Of a DNA stretch of 64,000 bases, positions 1 through 11,330 are shown in pieces. The DNA comes from Trichosphaerium sp. ATCC 40318 (taxonomy: Eukaryota > Discosea > Flabellinia > Trichosidae). The notes beneath the pieces are model-generated. The model searched no databases. It worked only from the letters and a program-made list of their open reading frames with translations, and was not told the origin of the DNA. Location of the stretch: positions 434,001 to 498,000 of the forward strand of contig JALMLS010000064.1 in NCBI GenBank assembly GCA_038496445.1. The letters run 5' to 3'. Position 1 is the first letter of the stretch; the number at the start of each line of letters is the position of its first letter. The position numbers and the translations under genes were made by a program.

Positions 1-2828
1 AATCAAACAACACGTAAGTATAAACGCATTTGGCAAGTCCATTTCCTCTTCCAAGCAAAAAAACTAAGACAATTTTACGAGAATTAAAACCTTAACGGAT
101 GTCTTTTTTACGTTATTTAACGTTCTATTAGATATACGGTACAATAAAATTTGGAGCACAACAAGGTCAGCTTTGGATTAAATTGATAGAATGTAAAGAA
201 CTCACTGGTGACCCAAAACAAGGTATAATTTTGTATTTCAGTGCTTTTCTTTCTTGTTTGGAATGGAGGAAAATATCTCAAAAATTCTGTTAAAAATTGA
301 CGTGTTTTGTAGAGTCTGTTGTCCTTCTTCAGTCTTTAGTGCCTTTAAGCTCTAATACAAAAGCACGTAAAGCCCTAGAGAGTGAGAAGTTCCCTGGCGC
401 TATTGCTCCTGTTGTACGTGCTGAGTTTTTTGACGAAACTTTTTGTTAACAAGAACTAGTTCAATGATGAGTATATTCTATCTATTACAGATCGTACACT
501 TCCTATCTTATTTAAAGTATTCGCTTGTCGTACATTCAAGGCAAATATTCCTCTTGGACGTACAGAATTTGATTTACATGGTTTAAAAGACCATGAACTT
601 CAAGATCTTTGGTTCAAACTATCGGTACGTGGTTAACGCTTGTAGTAAAATTCATTGAAAGCTACACGTCATTTTGAGAATCAAAGATACTGAAATTTGC
701 TCTTAGGATGCTACAGCTGGTAGTTTAAGGGCACTATTCCGTTTTACGCCAATGCCAGTGTCAAGTCATAGAAAAGAGCAGTCATACATCAAACTACCTA
801 AATTCCGTCTAGTTCTAGATAGAGGAACCTTCTATCCCGGTGAGGTATGTTATTGCAAACGTTTGCTTCTATTTCTTCGTTTTTTTCTACAAAGAGCTCA
901 AATGATTAGCTCGTCACTGGTATGGTTGTATGGAACGTTGGTAAGCCTAAAAAGGCCAGAAATGTATACGTCGAGTTTAGGGGTTATCAAAAAACATGGT
1001 GGCAAGAACACTACCAAGAGAACTACAGAGATGCAAATGGTAACATGGCTACACGTACAAAAACAGTAACCTACACGGAAACATACTACTTTTATGATGT
1101 CCGCTTGGTTCTATGGAGTGGTCAAGGCGCTGTACGTTAAAAATAATCACAAACAAGTAGTTTACGTGCTTACTTTCTGTTGTAGAAACAAATAGGCAGT
1201 GGCAGCTACGTGTGGCCATTCTCCTTCCAATTACCTCTTAATCTACCACCTACATTCAGATCTCACTCTGGGTATGCTTTCGATTACTTTTTAAACTTCA
1301 TAATCACTTTTGTGTTCTTATTTCTTTTTAGATGGAATACTTATACTTGCTGTGCACATATTGATAGACCAATGGGTATCGATAAGAAAATACACTCTGA
1401 ACTTGACATCAAAGTGAACTACCAAAGGTAACTTAATTACACCGACTTAGCCTATTTTTACATTTTGTTCGCTCTTCGTCAGTTTGTTAACTTCTTTCGT
1501 CATAGTTTCTTCCCAGAACCTCTTATTACAATGAGATCAAAACATCTTCCTTTCAGAAGTGCAGGTGAAGTTATTAACATGCAAGCATACATGTCTGATA
1601 ATGTTGCTTACATTGGGCAAAATCAAACATTGTACCTTGTCATCGATAACCACTCTTCTAAGATGGTGAAATATGCTAAAGTACATCTTCATGGATACAA
1701 AAAGTGCTATGCAAGAGGAAGACACAAGCACTTTGAATTTTCTCCATTCAGAGATACTATTAAAGGTAAACAAACTTTTTTCATTTGGTTTTTTGTTGCT
1801 CACTATTATTTTGTTTCAGCCGGATTCCCTGTTCCACCTGGTTCTCAACAATCCTTCGCTATCACGTTCCCTATCCCATTCCAATCACCTCCATCATTAT
1901 CAGCCATGAACTCCCCTCTTATTCGTATACATTATGAGCTACATGTAACTTGCGGTGTATCAGGTAAATAGCTTACTAATTATCTTATCTTTTCTTTACT
2001 AATCATTTTTCCTTTAGGTTTCTTAACTGGTAATGTGAGCACAAAGATTCCAGTAATAGTCGGACACATACCACCACCAATTCTTGCAAGTATTGTACCA
2101 CCTACTACTATACAAGGACCGCCATGTCAATTACGTCCTCTCGAGTACAATGGCCCTGTTGGAGCTCCTCCACCTCCACCAAGTCCAGACCAATTTTTCA
2201 GACACTACGGTATGGGCGTTGAAACAAGAGAGTACAAAGAAGGCTCAGGTCCTAAATTACCTAATGGATCTGGTCTACAATGCCAGGTCGTTCCAGGTGC
2301 ACAAGCGCCTCCACCACCTTCCCTTGCCCCACAATATGGTAACACATTGGGTGCAATGCCATCGTACGTTATTTTAAAATCATCACGCTTAAAAGCTTCG
2401 TTCAACTTTACTTTGACTAATGTTTTACAATAGAGCTCCTGCTCAGGAACCTATCTCTCCAGTGCCAGGTATGGGACAACCTGGTATGGCACCTCCAGGT
2501 CAACAAGGATATCCTCCACAGCAAGGATACCCACAACAACCAGTACCAGGAATGGGTCAACCACAGCAACCGTACCCAGGACAAGGTCAACCTGGTATGC
2601 CACCTCCAGGTCAACAAGGGTACCCTCCACAACAACCGTACCCAGGCCAAGGCCAACCTGGTATGGCACCTCCAGGTCAACCGGGATATCCTCCACAGCA
2701 AGGATACAACCAACAGCCTCCTCCAGGCCAACAAGGATACCCTCCACAACCCGTACCCAGGCCAAGGTCAACCTGGTATGCAACCTCAAGGTCAACCGCA
2801 ACAACCACCAGTGCCTGGACCTCAGTAA
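1..2828 (+). CDS. C2-domain arrestin-like protein with PGQ-rich tail (5' end outside window)
   Basis: Arrestins are adaptors that link membrane cargo or receptors to sorting machinery. The exons ending near 230 and 625 read as a C2 domain ([13 protein letters not shown], then [20 protein letters not shown]). Exons from about 706 to 2363 read as N- and C-lobes of an arrestin fold ([32 protein letters not shown], then [19 protein letters not shown], and [15 protein letters not shown]). The tail from 2433 is a PGQ/GYPPQQ low-complexity region. Introns start at about 231, 625, 1132 and 2364. A 2-base frame break near 2748-2752 separates the early tail from the reading [16 protein letters not shown] that ends at TAA 2826-2828. 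C2 plus arrestin is the arrangement described for Dictyostelium AdcB/AdcC, which supports a calcium-responsive membrane adaptor; that role is inferred. The N terminus lies upstream of base 1. Confidence 0.75.
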
Positions 2829-3352
2829 ATGTATTATCAAAACCAAAACACATTTTTTTCTTGTATTCTAAATCCATTTACTTTTTTTGGATAAATAAAC
2901 AACAGGAATGGATACACTGCTTAATGTTCAGACGATTTACTTCGAGTACGCGCTTGCAAGTTGTCGCGGCCGCTTTGTCGGTTATGTAATTTACTTTCTC
3001 TTTCATTGTGTAGTACGGGTAGTGTAATTGAGTTGTTGAACGACCTGTAGACAACAAGCTAAGCGTGCAAATTATTTCGTCCTTTGTTTTTCTTCAAGTC
3101 AGATTCGGATGTTGTTTCGTACGAAAGGAAGGCGAAGACATTCGTTTCTTTCGCAGTTAATAATTACCTTCCACTGATCGTGACGTCTTGTCATTTCGAA
3201 ACAACATGTTGCCATTTTTGTACGGTCTCACGTATGGTAGCAGCAAGCTGTAGATGGGACGCGTCAAGACTATTTTACTTAAATTTACAAGCTGACACAG
3301 CGATAATTGGGGTTTTTATGGCTTGTAACAGACCATTGGATTTGTTTTAGTT

Positions 3353-3861
3353 TTAGACTTCGTCTTCTTTGAGAAGCATGTTTGGAATGCCGTTGGAAAT
3401 TGGAAAAACACGCCCAGTTTCTTTACAGGTGAGTGTACCTTCAACAACGTCTACCTGAGTTGTATTAGATGCGAATTGTTTCAAAATAATACAATTTAAA
3501 TTAATAATATGCTATTATGACGTATACGTACGTTAAATAGCGCGTGGTGGAATACTTTTAGAAACTCTTCGTTTGATTCTGCGTTATCAGGTAGAGTATC
3601 TGGTAACTCATTGTACTCCACCTAATTGTTATTAGAGACGCGTAGGAGTGTATTTTTCTATTGTTTTTACTAAATTACACGTACAGCTTTTGCAGCAGCT
3701 ACAAGAACTTCATATTCAACTTTACGAAGCATAGCAACAGCCATTTCTGGTTCAAACTCTTTTTCTTTCTGTTCTACTTTTGTAGCTTGTAAAATAAGAG
3801 GGTACTTATCTGTTACTTTAGGTAGATTGCATTGGAGGAAGTTATGCGTAATGAGTCTCAT
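3353..3861 (-). CDS. TRM112: TRM112-like methyltransferase activator subunit
   Basis: TRM112 is a small zinc-binding partner that stabilises several methyltransferases acting on tRNA, rRNA and the release factor eRF1. Three exons give a 122-residue protein, the usual length. It starts MRLITHNFLQCN at 3861, rather than at a Met 12 codons upstream, because MxLxTHNxLxC is the family start. The middle reads FEPEMAVAMLRKVEYEVLV and the end reads VVEGTLTCKETGRVFPISNG, then IPNMLLKEDEV, both diagnostic. One intron starts GTACGTGTAA after residue 59 and a second starts GTACGTATAC after residue 89. Of the four Cys expected for a full zinc site, I see Cys11 and the Cys in TLTC; the others appear replaced, as in several eukaryotic members. 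The next gene upstream is divergent, about 400 bp away. Confidence 0.93.
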
Positions 3862-4257
3862 TGTTTGTTGTATGCTTTTGTTGAAAATTACTTTCACTGA
3901 CTTGAGAAGGTGACAATAGAAAATGTAAGATTCTACATAACAAAACTTGTAAAGAGGACGTTTCCCAAGCTAAGGCTTGTGTTGTACTATATAAGTAACG
4001 CGAAGCGTGCTCGACTACAGTAAAACATAGTCAAATAAACAAACATAGAAAATGAAAGAACAATAAAAGTGTGAGGAAAAGGTAGGAAATTTTGGCTTCC
4101 AGGTAAGAACAGCGTTCTTGCACAATCAATAGGAAAATTTTCTCCAGTCAGTACTGTATCTGCCACAAATCATAGTTGGAGCAAGTGGTTAAAAACTTGT
4201 AGCATAATGATAGTTAGTACAGTAGCACTCTACGTAATACAGTTATTAGTTATCTAG
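3862..4257. other. Intergenic region between divergent genes, with coding-like frame
   Basis: This spacer lies between TRM112 (minus) and the Lys-rich gene (plus). From about 4088 to 4254 one plus frame is open and reads like a hydrophobic helix (TCSIMIVSTVALYVIQLLVI), ending at an in-frame TAG at 4255-4257. The same frame continues as coding-like sequence after it. It may hold 5' exons of the next gene; I could not fix a start codon. Confidence 0.3.
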
Positions 4258-5536
4258 AGAAAGCTAATCCCGTTTGGAAGTGGTTTTGGCACCCAAAGCC
4301 AAATATCCCAAAATACAAAAACAGGTTCTGAACCACAAGTTGTTTATCAATCCCCAAAAGAACACGTGTGCAAAATGAGCGTAGAATCTCCAAATAACTA
4401 CCATATCCTAACAGCTGCCTTTCAAGATTGTCTGGGTAACGTTCTACTTCAAAATCGTCTATCTATTAACAACGTCGCGCTAGCGAACGCCCAGAAGGTA
4501 GCATACCCTGCTCTCTCTTCAGGGTCGTTAGAAAATTACTCGACAGCCATAACTAGAAGCCTCTTTGCCCATACGGCACCCTTGACATCAATGAGAATAG
4601 CGATGAGAAGAATTCAGCTTCGCTGTACGATATCTCTTTTCTTAATGCTTTATTTTCTTACCGTACTTTAGCACCTACAGGTATACATTCAAATATTCAA
4701 GAGGAAGAAAATGACTTGGCTTGGGATGACGCACGTGAACATTTAATTTTTCTAAACGTCATTCCAAAAAAACTTTTTTTTTATATTTTGCTTTTCAACA
4801 TTGCTTGCGATGTACGTCGTGTACCTCACTAACACAGTGTTAAGGATGATGATGATGACGACGACGATGATGATGAACCTGAGCTTGACGAGAAGACTCT
4901 TAAGAAGCTCAAGAAACTGCAGAAGAAAAAGGGCAAGAAGTTCAAGAAGCAAACTAAAAAGAGCGCTAAGAAGAAAAAAAAATATGACAAGAAACAAAAG
5001 AAGCGCGGAGAAAAAAAGATTTTAAAGTTAACTGGTACAATACCACCATCTTTTAAAGAATAATTTTCTGTCCATCAAACCTCAAAAACAAATTAAAAAA
5101 AAAACTGCACCACAGACACCCTCCTATATTAAACTCTTTTTTTAGATAAACTATTGGATCTAGACACTTCATTTGCTAATCTAGTACCAGCACTAGCAAT
5201 GAACTCAATGTGTGAGTCCGACGAAAAGTAAGTCACGTTTTTTTTTTTGGTTTTTTCATAAATTATGATAAAAATTGAATCAATGGTTAATACTGTACTA
5301 GGTGCTCTGCATTGAGTGATTTGGCAGGAGATCATCTTCTATATGCTTCGTGTATGTATTCTCAGGCTGAACAGCTGTTCCAATGCTATGATGTTCAAGG
5401 ACGTGATGCAAAAACGTGTTTCAAGAGCGTTGATTTCGGTATTTGTACAGATGTCCTAAACGCAACAAAAAGATCTGAGCAAGCCCTCATTGATCGCTAC
5501 TTTAGCGGCGAGAAAGCACCTGAACAGAGCCCATAG
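4258..5536 (+). CDS. Unrecognised protein: Lys/Asp-rich middle, Cys-bearing C-terminal part
   Basis: I do not recognise this family. Exons joined by frame give SPKEHVCKMSVESPNNYHIL, FQDCLGNVLLQNRLSINNVA, a block KPLCPYGTLDINEN, then SLYDISFLNALFSYRTLAPT. A run of nine Asp near 4845-4872 follows, with KTLKKLKKLQKKKGKKFKKQ and similar basic sequence. The last exons read KLLDLDTSFANLVPALAMNS, then MCESDEKCSALSDLAGDHLL and YSQAEQLFQCYDVQGRDA. Eight Cys lie in the C-terminal third. Stop is TAG at 5534-5536. The first clear Met is at 4375, but the frame is open and coding-like back to 4258, so the true start is probably further upstream in another exon. The intron around 4735-4845 is uncertain because of the repeat. 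No function is assigned. Confidence 0.5.
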
Positions 5537-5754
5537 ATACATTTATTATAAATTCCCTTGTAAGCCCTCACACAAATACAAGAAGAAGACGAAGAAAATC
5601 GAAAGATTCCAACAACTGTTCTTGTTGATACCCAAAAACAAAAAAAAACCAAAGAAATAAACCAAACAAGTTTTTGTCTTGCTTGTGCGTCTTGTGTCTT
5701 GTGCGATGGAAATAGACTCCGGAAAACTAGTAATAGAGATAATGAATTTCTATT

Positions 5755-7455
5755 TTAATTTTTTGCTTTGATTACAATGGCTATTATTAAGCCAAAGATG
5801 AGAATGATCAATAAGAGCATGATGAGTTTTGTTCGGTATTTTTTTTGACTTTTTGAAGCCGAATCCAACTCTTTCACAGCTACTGTCATATTGTTTTGTG
5901 TTTGCTCAATATTGTAATCAATACGATCCAAAATTGTACCCTACAACAAAAGTATGAAAAACGTTTCAAAAAATCCACAAAAAAAAAAAAGAAAACTGAA
6001 CAACTCCTTAACAAAAAAAGACACTAGTAAGAGTAGCTTCTGTTCTACAAAAATCATTTCATTGTTTTATAAATTATATTTTTCATAAATTTGCGAGTGT
6101 AATGCTGTATCCTAAAATGGCGACAGTGCGTTTGACACGTGGAAAAGTCAAAATTTTGTTGGAAAAAAAAAATCGAAAAGGAATTTTTTGCGGTCTTTCA
6201 ATGTGTTTACCTGATCAACTACAAGCGTTGCCAAATCTTTAAATATCTCAGCTATTTCTGCTATACTTTTATGTATATTTGTAATCTCATTCTCCCTCAG
6301 CTCTACTTCTTGTTGTGCAAGCTGTAATGACTGATTTTGTGAAGCATTAAACCCTTTATCATATAACTCAACATCATCATCTTCATCAATTAAAAATTCT
6401 TTTCCTGTTTCTTGACGCTTGCGTAAACCTTGATAAAACCATTTAGCATTAAATAAAGAAGGGTACAAAATAGTAGAGATAACGAGAAAATTCAAAAACA
6501 AAGCGAAGAAAACGCCCAAACAACAAAAACTTTGGATAATTTTTTTTGACACAAATCCATAAAAACACGTTTCTGTTACCTTGTAGATACTTCTTTTGAG
6601 TTGCTCTGAAACCCATCGAAAGCTTTTGTAGACTTGTAGCTAGATTCTTTTTTAAATTATCCTTCATATCCTTGACACTTATAAGTACACAAGTCACAAA
6701 GGCGGTCATGACAAAGATAGCCAAAAAAATGGCAAGGATTTTTTTTCTTGTGTTTTTGAGTGCGTACCGCTTCGTTTCCATTGAGCAAATACCCATTTCC
6801 TAGTGTAAGCACACGCTCTCTGTTCTTTTGAAACATCTACAGAGTCTCCGGTTAGTGTTAAAAGTCGTAACGTTTTTTTTTTCAAAAAACGAGTTTGCTC
6901 CTTGTGTAGAGGTGATTCGCGTACTCTAGTGATTTCTGCTGTGAGTATCTCAATTTGACGTTCTTGTTTGTCTTGATCACCCCATGCTTCTAGTAAATGC
7001 TTTTCATGCAGAGTTTCAAGGTTTGTGACTGTTAGACGTTAGATTAACGCTTTTTTTTTGTACTTTCAAATAAAATAGAGTTAAATTATTTTAATAGCCA
7101 TCAGTGGAGGTATATAGATGGTATGTGGCGCAATGTAAAATATGACGTCGTTTTTTTTGACCAGTAGCCAAAAACCGGGTGGTAATAGTATAGCGAGGTT
7201 AATACGCCCACTCTTATCTTTTGTATTGTGTTTTTCGTACGTACCTTTATCTTCAATTCTCCTAATGTCCTGGCGCACTATATTAGCTTCATGTGCCCAG
7301 TCTGGGGCAGCTGTATCAGAAAATGGAGAATCAGAAACGTCGTTTAGGGGTATGCCCATCTCCTCGTCGTCTGTCCTTGCTGGATGACGAGCTTTTCGCT
7401 GAATAAAGCCATCGCGGTACTCTTTATATAAAATGGTACGTGAACACCAAGCCAT
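5755..7455 (-). CDS. STX16: Syntaxin-16/Tlg2-type Qa-SNARE
   Basis: Qa-SNAREs of this group drive fusion of endosome-derived vesicles with the trans-Golgi network. The protein starts MAWCSRTILYKEYRDGFIQR at 7455, matching the Ser/Arg-Thr-xx-Phe/Tyr-xx-Tyr-Arg start of syntaxin 16. The Habc part includes LHEKHLLEAWGDQDKQERQI and LQKLSMGFRATQKKYL. The SNARE helix reads RENEITNIHKSIAEIAEIFK, DLATLVVDQ, then TILDRIDYNIEQTQNNM across an intron, with the central Gln in the zero layer. A single C-terminal membrane anchor follows (LIMLLLIILIFGLIIAIVIK) and the protein ends at TAA 5755-5757. At least six exons. Hydrophobic stretches in introns around 6700 make misleading open frames. The next gene upstream (DUF1765-like) is on the same strand, about 330 bp away. 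Confidence 0.88.
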
Positions 7456-7787
7456 CTGTTTTTTGAAAAGAAATTTTTTAATTGCTTACTGGTTTTGACT
7501 GCCAAAGTCTTCTTACGTTTTGAGACTCAAACTAAATTGAAGAACTATAGTTAACCGTAATTTTGGCATTATTTTATTTCGAATTGTATTTCACTGACGA
7601 GAGTATCACGCGAAATAAATCGTATAAACAAGAATAAAATAAGAAAAGTGGGTTGATTTATTTTTTGTTAGTCATTCTCTTATTTCTTCGTGTATTTGCA
7701 ACCTTGTTATCACTACCACGCTTTTTTCTCGCATTCATGTTTTTTTGCTTCCAGGGGTACGGTTTCATTGACTCGGTAGCCTTTTTT
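7456..7787. other. Short intergenic region
   Basis: This 332 bp spacer between two minus-strand genes is AT-rich and holds the promoter region of the syntaxin gene. Open frames here are hydrophobic noise; I see no gene or structured element. Confidence 0.5.
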
Positions 7788-10698
7788 TTAAGACAAGTCA
7801 GACTTCGCGGTTTTGCTCACTTCGGTCACCTTGAGCTTTGGGAATGTCCTCTTGTTTCTCTGTCTCCATTTACCGTAACTATCTTTTAATCTTTCATACT
7901 CTTGATGGGAGGTATCTGCGTATACCTAAAGAAAGAAAGCAATGTCAAAAAAAAAAAGAGGTAAAAACCAAGCGCTTTTTTCGCAAGGAAACAAGAAGAG
8001 CTCATACCTCCAAGTTTGAAGGAAAGTACGTTATGTAACTGTTGATTTGTGTACTAAGTGAATATGTGTAAGTACGTATATGCGCAGTTAAATAACCCCG
8101 TACTGTATCGCTTGTAAGTTATTCTCAATTTTTTCAAGACAGTTCTTTTCGTATTTCGTCAATTCTGACTGCTTCTTGTATGGATCAGCTATGCGGTACA
8201 AAATTATTCTATTATACAGATCCCTAATGCTAGCACACCTACAAAAAAATCATTTAGCGATCAAACATGCGAAATAATAGATTCGCAGTTAATTAAACAC
8301 GTGCCAATTTAAGTGAAAAGTGAAGAATAGTTCGTCTATTAAGAACCCAGATAAGAACTTGTGAGCACTCTCCTTTGGAAATGAATCGATATAATTATGT
8401 ATCTACAATGTATTAGTAATCTTAAAATGGTTTTACGAAAACGTACAAACACCAAACACGATGATATGACAACGAAATGTTCTGTTCTTAAAACAACTTT
8501 TAATATGGAAAAAAAGTAGCTCGTGTCAAATGACTCGGGAACATGTTGATCTTTTAATCTATCTATCCACTGAGGTAATATATTAAAGAGCTCTGGACGG
8601 ATAGTAAAGGAAAAAAATAAATAACTCAGAAAATGGGAAGTTCCAAACAAAACCGTTTCGTAAGATTTTTGTGGTTTTTTTTTTTGACTTTTTATGTCTT
8701 TAGGATACGAGTTACTTGAGCTGTCTTGTGTAAGTTTGTCTTAGAGAACACGAGTTTAACATAAATGTTACTATGGTATTTATGAGAAGATCAGTATCTA
8801 AGAAGAGTCACGTACAATAATTCGTTGTTGTTTGCAAGTAATGCCTAAAAAAAAGTTACCGGTGGAGTTTTATCATATTACACGTGCTTTTGATGTTTTT
8901 AATGCGGATTTCTGATAGTCCAAAGGAGAAAATTCTCTTATCTTAAACAAGAAAGAATGAACCAATTGATGATACCTAGATAGCAATTGTTAAACAAAAA
9001 GTTTAAAAGAAGTTGTTTTTGTTTTTTCATAAAAAGTACCCTGGTATTAGATTGTAAGTTATGTATCCTTGCGTCCAATGATCTATTAACTTGGCCCAAT
9101 AATATAAAAATACAAAGTACTCTCCAGTTTTCAGTTTAAGGCTACAAAGAAATCAATAAAAAAAAGTTGAAGTTTAACTTACCGTCTAATAAAATCGTCT
9201 TGCTGAAGAAGTACAGTGCGTAGCTGCTCTCCAGAAGAACTCATATCTCTCATAATTCTTGTAGTTTCGGCATCATCACAAACAACGCTTATATTATCAA
9301 GAATCCACTTCTACACGTGAAGGTGTGAAAAAAATCACGTGCTTTTCAAAAAGTATCTAGTACCGATTGGCAAAAATACATGCCGCATTTTCTGTTTTCT
9401 AGAGAGTCCATATCATTTATCATAGCCTCTGATCCTTAGTTAATTTACTAACTGAACTTATAGATACTAAAATAGTGGGAAACAATCATTTTAAGCGTAC
9501 CAGGTTCTGTGAGTTTGAAGACAAACTGGTTTAGGTCTAATATGGTAAGTTTAAAACTATCAAGAAATGGCTTCGGATTACCTGGATCTTTTGTTGCAGC
9601 CTCCTTTTCCTCTTCAGCTGACCTAAAATAATGTTAAGAACACGGATACATCAACTGATACTAAGTTAGTACTCACCATACTGCAGAAAGTATTTTACCA
9701 GTAAGGAATCCTAGCCAAAAATACATACGTCCTTTAAAAAAAAAAAGATCAGTAAACTGCTCATTGTTTCTTTATTTTCAAATAAATCAACAAGAAATTA
9801 ACCACAGTGTTATCTATTAAATGGGTGGTAACCGGTACGTATATTTTTTTTAAGTATAAGTATGAACCGATAGAGAATTATTGTTTGAGACGTACCCATA
9901 ATTTGGTAACAGAAAATAAACAAACTTTTGTATGCTTTTATACGTTCTTGATAACCAAGCTTTTCTATGACATATACAAATAGCCTAAGTAAGAAGCATT
10001 TAAGCTTTGCAAACTGTAATTTTTCTTCTTCAGAAGCAATTATCTTCATACTAGCGTTGGTCTCTAAAATCGAGATTAATACGGTTAAGAAAGACAACAA
10101 TGTCACGGCTTTTTTGGGTTTTAGAAATCGCTTCAGCTCATAATAATCAACGCTTACATAATGCGAATGTCCCAGTGTCATTTGGGTAATGTGACGCATT
10201 GTGTGGAGCGACACCAAAGGTTTTTTTTTAATGTGTTTTTGAATGACGTTATTAAAAAAATACGTACTAATACTTGCTATATCAAGCTCTGAGCGATTGA
10301 GCATTGAATTTATAAGGTTATAGAATAATTCTCTATCTGGTAATGGTGCTGAGTCTAAATGGTCTAAAAGCCAATCCAGTACAGTAAGCAAAGTCTCCCT
10401 TCCTTTAAACACTTCTTCAGGAGTCAAATAAACTAAAAAAAACATTAATAAATCGTTACTTCTCCGTGGGCATTTATCGACTTATCACGTGGGTGTAACT
10501 TCCTGCACGTGTTTTTTAAGACGTGTACATACCAAAACAGCCTTTAAAGAGGTGCGGGACGAGTTGTCTAATGATTTTAGCTGCATCCTCGTACTCCACG
10601 AATTTAAGCCTAGAAAACCAGTAAGATTACTATTGAAGGCTGTTTGTTGTACTTTGATGCCATAGAGAACCACTCCAGTGTGAATACCGGTCGGACAT
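7788..10698 (-). CDS. DUF1765-like large helical protein of unknown function
   Basis: Spliced exons give a long helical protein starting MSDRYSHWSGSLWHQKLKF at 10698 and continuing VEYEDAAKIIRQLVPHLFKG, then VYLTPEEVFKGRETLLTVLD in the large exon 9810-10445. The C-terminal part reads FFSILKVVLRTEHFVVISSC, then FIHNYIDSFPKESAHKFLSG, FLIDELFFTFHLNWH and IRDLYNRIILYRI. This order (FFxxLxxVLxxEHF, a helix with a conserved Asn-Tyr, LxxxFFxxFxxW, then a YRI helix) is how I remember DUF1765, a fungal-type family also present in some protists. The molecular role of the family is not known to me. End reads VTEVSKTAKSDLS with TAA at 7788-7790. About ten introns, several beginning GTACGT or GTGTTTAAT. 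The DUF assignment is from memory and should be treated as moderate. Confidence 0.65.
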
Positions 10699-11330
10699 CA
10701 CGCCGTTTACTTACTGGGCTTCTTTTTAGGGCCTCTGCCATTGGTACGCGCACGCTTGAAGTAGCTAGAATTGCGATGACTTGTTTTTGCCTTCAAAAAA
10801 CGGTCGGAGTCTATGATTTCACGTGTGTTGAAACGGCGCGTTATAAATAAGGTGCTGATAACAAGATATCATTTCTACGGAAAAGATTCATAACTACCTT
10901 GATGTAAACATGTGAAACACAATTATTACAGCTCTTAACATAAAATAAGCTGGAGGACGCCTTGCACCAAAAAGTTAGAAAACTCGCTAAAAATTGCTTT
11001 GGACTACTATTTGGTGGTGCAACTATCTACACAAACATGGTGCTTGCAGCGAAAAGTAACTGACGAAATCTAGTTGACTAGACCTTGGCTGAAACGGTCC
11101 TCCGTTATTTTTAAAGTAAGGGCTACTATTCGCAGTAACCTCCACTCGGCAATGTAGTTTAGCAACGAAGGTTCCCTCAAGCGTACTCATTGTCATCTTT
11201 GTCTAACTTTAACAACATATTACGAATAATGTTGAATCCACGTGACCCATTGTGAACGTCACATGCATTTCTCCTTACCTTTTCCACTGTTACAACAAGG
11301 CTTGACGTTCAATATACGCTACTGAATACC
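10699..11330. other. Intergenic region between divergent genes
   Basis: 632 bp between the DUF1765-like gene (minus) and the H3-like/ankyrin gene (plus). It contains CACGTG palindromes near 10820 and 11240. The frame of the downstream gene is open back to about 11257 but no earlier in-frame Met is present. I see no RNA gene. Confidence 0.5.

Noticed and set aside
2205-2877. Several minus frames rich in Trp, Leu and Val
   Set aside because: They mirror the PGQ repeat of the arrestin tail on the other strand.
4801-5025. Met/Thr then Arg/Ser-rich frame on the plus strand
   Set aside because: The alternative frame gives an Asp run and Lys-rich coiled sequence that joins in phase to the following exon; this one does not.
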